A DNA stretch of 64,000 nucleotides, taken from an alpha proteobacterium BAL199 (GTDB lineage: Bacteria; Pseudomonadota; Alphaproteobacteria; Thalassobaculales; Thalassobaculaceae). The stretch is from assembly GCA_000171835.1 (NCBI GenBank), contig ABHC01000015.1:1-64000 (forward strand). The letters are read 5' to 3'. This document shows positions 61,980-64,000 of the stretch, piece after piece. A model generated the notes under the pieces. It did not search any database and had not been told where the DNA came from. It saw only the letters and a list, made by a program, of their open reading frames with translations. Position 1 is the first letter of the stretch. The number at the start of each line of letters is the position of its first letter. A program made the position numbers and the translations under genes.

Positions 61980-63479
61980 ATGCGCGTCGTCATGGCCATG
62001 ATGCAGCATGAGACCAATACCTTTTCTACCGTCCCGACGCCGCTCGCCCGATTCTCGCGCGGCAACGCCAAGCCAGTCCCGCTCGAGGGTCAGGCGGCGA
62101 TCGACGCCTTCCGCAACACCGGCACCGCGCTTGGCGCGTTCATCGAGCTGGCCGAGGCTGAAGACCTGGAGATGGTCGTGCCGATGGCGGCCAGCGCGTG
62201 GCCAAGTGGCCCCGTCGAAGATGCCGCCTATGCCTACATGACCGACCGGATCTGCGCCGCGGTCGAACAGGGCTGCGACGCGATCCTGCTGCACCTGCAC
62301 GGCGCCATGGTCACCGAGTCGCTGGAGGACGGCGAAGGCGCGCTGCTGGCCCGGGTTCGCGCGCTGGCGCCAAACACCCCGATCGGCGTCGCCCTCGACA
62401 TGCACACCAACCTATACCCGGCGATCGTTGACAGCGCCGACGTGGTCGCCGGTTACCAGACCTACCCGCACATCGACGTCTATGAGACCGGAATCCGTGC
62501 GGCCAAGCCGATCCTGGCCATGCTGAAAGGCAAGGCCGAGCCGACCATGGCCTGGGGCAACCGGCCGATGCTGCCCCACGTGATGCGCCAGGGGACCGAC
62601 GACTTCCCGAACAGCGCAATCCAGGCGCTGTGCGCGAAGATGGAGGCCGACGGCGCGCTGTGTGCCACCTTCTTCACCGGCTTTCCGCACGCCGACATCG
62701 AGCTTGCCGGATCCAGTGCCGTGGTCGTCACCGACGGCGATCAGGCGAAGGCCGACGCGCTGTGCCGGGAAATCCTCGACCTCGCCTGGAAGCACCGCGC
62801 CGAGTTCGTCTACGAGATCGAACCGCTGGACGAGTCGCTGGCCCGGGCCAAGACGATGACCGAGGGGCCCATCGTGCTGCTCGACCACTACGACAACGCG
62901 GCCTCCGGCGGATCGATGGACAGCATGACCGTGCTGAAGGCCATCCTGGAGGCCGGCCTCGACAACGTTGCGGCCTTTGCGGTCTGCGATCCCGATGCGG
63001 TGACGACTATGGCCAAGGCCGGGGTCGGCGAGACGGTGACCCTGACGCTGGGCGGCAGGACCGACATGCCGTCGATCGGCCGCATGGGCGAGCCGCTGAC
63101 GGTCACCGGCCGGGTCCGGCTGATCTCCGACGGCCGGTTCCGCAACATCGGGCCGATGAGCCGCGGCGTGCTGAACGACATGGGGCCGACCGCGGTGCTC
63201 GACACCGGCAAGGTCGAGATCGTTGTGGTGTCGACCCAGCAGGAGCCGAACGACTACGCCTGCTTCCAGAGCCTCGGCATCGACCCGACCGCCAAACGCT
63301 ACCTGATGCTGAAGAGCCGGGTGCATTGGCGCGCCGGCTTCAAGCCGATCGCCCGGCAGATCGTCGATTGTGCCGGGGTCGGGGTGTGCACCTCCGACTA
63401 TTCCATGCTCGACTTCAAGAACGTCCGCCGTCCGATCTACCCGCTGGACGAGGACCTGCAGCCGACGTCCACGGCATAG
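61980..63479 (+). CDS. M81-family metallopeptidase (MlrC-like)
   Basis: 499 residues from the ATG at 61980 (CTCTGGAGGATCC before it). The N-terminal M81 block MMQHETNTFSTVPTPLARF, DAILLHLHGAMVTESLEDGEG and ALDMHTNLYPAIVDSADVVA match the microcystinase C family; MlrC_C lies in the second half (LLDHYDNAASGGSMDSMTVL). Metal ligands are probably in the HETN and DMHTN motifs. In most bacteria members have no link to microcystin; here they may cleave other amides or lactams. A DMT transporter gene follows. Confidence 0.88.
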   Translation: MRVVMAMMQHETNTFSTVPTPLARFSRGNAKPVPLEGQAAIDAFRNTGTALGAFIELAEAEDLEMVVPMAASAWPSGPVEDAAYAYMTDRICAAVEQGCDAILLHLHGAMVTESLEDGEGALLARVRALAPNTPIGVALDMHTNLYPAIVDSADVVAGYQTYPHIDVYETGIRAAKPILAMLKGKAEPTMAWGNRPMLPHVMRQGTDDFPNSAIQALCAKMEADGALCATFFTGFPHADIELAGSSAVVVTDGDQAKADALCREILDLAWKHRAEFVYEIEPLDESLARAKTMTEGPIVLLDHYDNAASGGSMDSMTVLKAILEAGLDNVAAFAVCDPDAVTTMAKAGVGETVTLTLGGRTDMPSIGRMGEPLTVTGRVRLISDGRFRNIGPMSRGVLNDMGPTAVLDTGKVEIVVVSTQQEPNDYACFQSLGIDPTAKRYLMLKSRVHWRAGFKPIARQIVDCAGVGVCTSDYSMLDFKNVRRPIYPLDEDLQPTSTA

Positions 63480-63506
63480 CCATCGCTTGACCAAAGGCCA
63501 CTTGCG

Positions 63507-64000
63507 TTGACCGACTCCACAGCCACGGCGCCCACCGACGGTCGCACCCCGATTCTTGCCGTTGCTCTGTTGGCGATGATCGCGGTGCTGTGGGGCTTCA
63601 ACTGGCCAATCATGAAGATCGGCCTGGCGGAGATCCCGCCCTGGGTGTTCCGGGCCGGCGCCAGCATCGTGTCATGCGCCGGGCTGTTCCTGATCTCGGC
63701 GATCGCCGGCCACTCGCTGCGGGTACCGCCGGGGCAGTGGCGGGCCGTTATCCTCGGCGGAATTCTGAACATCACATTCTTCAACATCTTCGTGGCCTAC
63801 GGCGTCACGGCGATGGACGCCGGGCGCGCCGGCATCATCGGCTACACCATGCCGCTGTGGGCCACGCTGATCGGCACGATGGTGTTGAAGGAACGGCTGG
63901 GGGCCCGCGCGATCGCCGGGCTGACGGTTGGCTTGGCCGGAATGGCCCTGTTGTTCTCGGTCGATGCAGCGGTGCTGACGGGATCGGCAGTCGGCCCGCT
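63507..64000 (+). CDS. EamA/DMT-family transporter (truncated by window edge)
   Basis: The first 164 codons from the TTG at 63507. LAMIAVLWGFNWPIMKIGLA and TAMDAGRAGIIGYTMPLWAT with VLKERLGARAIAGL are EamA features; five helices are present before the window ends. It follows the M81 gene by 27 bases and may export or import the product or substrate of that enzyme. The frame is open to base 64000. Confidence 0.82.
   Translation, partial: MTDSTATAPTDGRTPILAVALLAMIAVLWGFNWPIMKIGLAEIPPWVFRAGASIVSCAGLFLISAIAGHSLRVPPGQWRAVILGGILNITFFNIFVAYGVTAMDAGRAGIIGYTMPLWATLIGTMVLKERLGARAIAGLTVGLAGMALLFSVDAAVLTGSAVGP

Overview
This window is high-GC chromosomal DNA (about two thirds G+C by eye) from an alphaproteobacterium, most likely of the Rhodospirillales type. 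That placement is an inference from gene content and codon use: phosphonate, polyamine and peptide ABC importers, an M81 peptidase, an orphan molybdopterin dehydrogenase subunit, a KorABC-like 2-oxoacid oxidoreductase and lipid A genes. There is no rRNA gene in the window, and I saw no tRNA, CRISPR array, phage or plasmid backbone.

Layout. 1-1030: the 3' truncated gene of a 2-aminoethylphosphonate-binding protein. 1.4-2.1 kb: a peptidoglycan-binding protein cut by an in-frame TAG. 2.1-7.6 kb: a minus-strand run of GT39, GT2 and GT4 glycosyltransferases, an EamA transporter and a secreted matrixin-like protease. 7.8-13.1 kb: a PRC-barrel protein, then a signalling module made of a PF04392 binding protein, a SpoIIE-type phosphatase with a periplasmic sensor, and a divergent double-sensor membrane protein. 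13.2-20.6 kb: gamma-glutamyltransferase, two small membrane proteins, a beta-hydroxyacid dehydrogenase, a complete but frameshifted IS1182-type element, a D-aminoacylase-type amidohydrolase and an MBL hydrolase. 20.7-25.3 kb: an ArsR regulator with a YraQ/ArsP-type permease, an MFS transporter, a VOC protein and another MBL hydrolase.

25.4-34.6 kb: a Pot-type ABC importer followed by an AbgB-like amidase, an amidinotransferase-fold hydrolase, a ureohydrolase and a convergent aldehyde dehydrogenase. Together they look like a pathway that takes up and degrades an acylated guanidino or polyamine compound. 34.8-39.6 kb: a three-gene NAD(P)H-linked 2-oxoacid oxidoreductase. 39.7-42.7 kb: an ECF sigma factor, its membrane anti-sigma factor, a redoxin/2OG-Fe(II) oxygenase fusion and a SpoIIAA-like protein. 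42.7-46.7 kb: carbonic anhydrase, a small conserved protein, agmatinase, MarR regulator and MFS transporter.

46.8-52.7 kb: an envelope lipid region (LpxL-like acyltransferase, MsbA, O-antigen ligase, heptosyltransferase-like GT9, dual-specificity phosphatase). 52.7-54.0 kb: an AraC regulator broken by TGA, and a DUF2000 protein. 54.2-57.7 kb: a Dpp-type permease pair with its binding protein and no ATPase gene. 57.8-64.0 kb: GNAT, GST, a molybdopterin dehydrogenase large subunit, a CYTH protein, an M81 peptidase and a partial EamA transporter.

The strongest leads are the PF04392/SpoIIE/double-sensor module, the guanidino-compound cluster whose ureohydrolase lacks one metal-ligand histidine, the cysteine-less redoxin/oxygenase fusion beside the ECF sigma factor, and a possible ATC start codon on the O-antigen ligase. 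Three genes carry single-base lesions (in-frame TAG, in-frame TGA, -1 frameshift); checking raw reads would separate real decay from assembly error.
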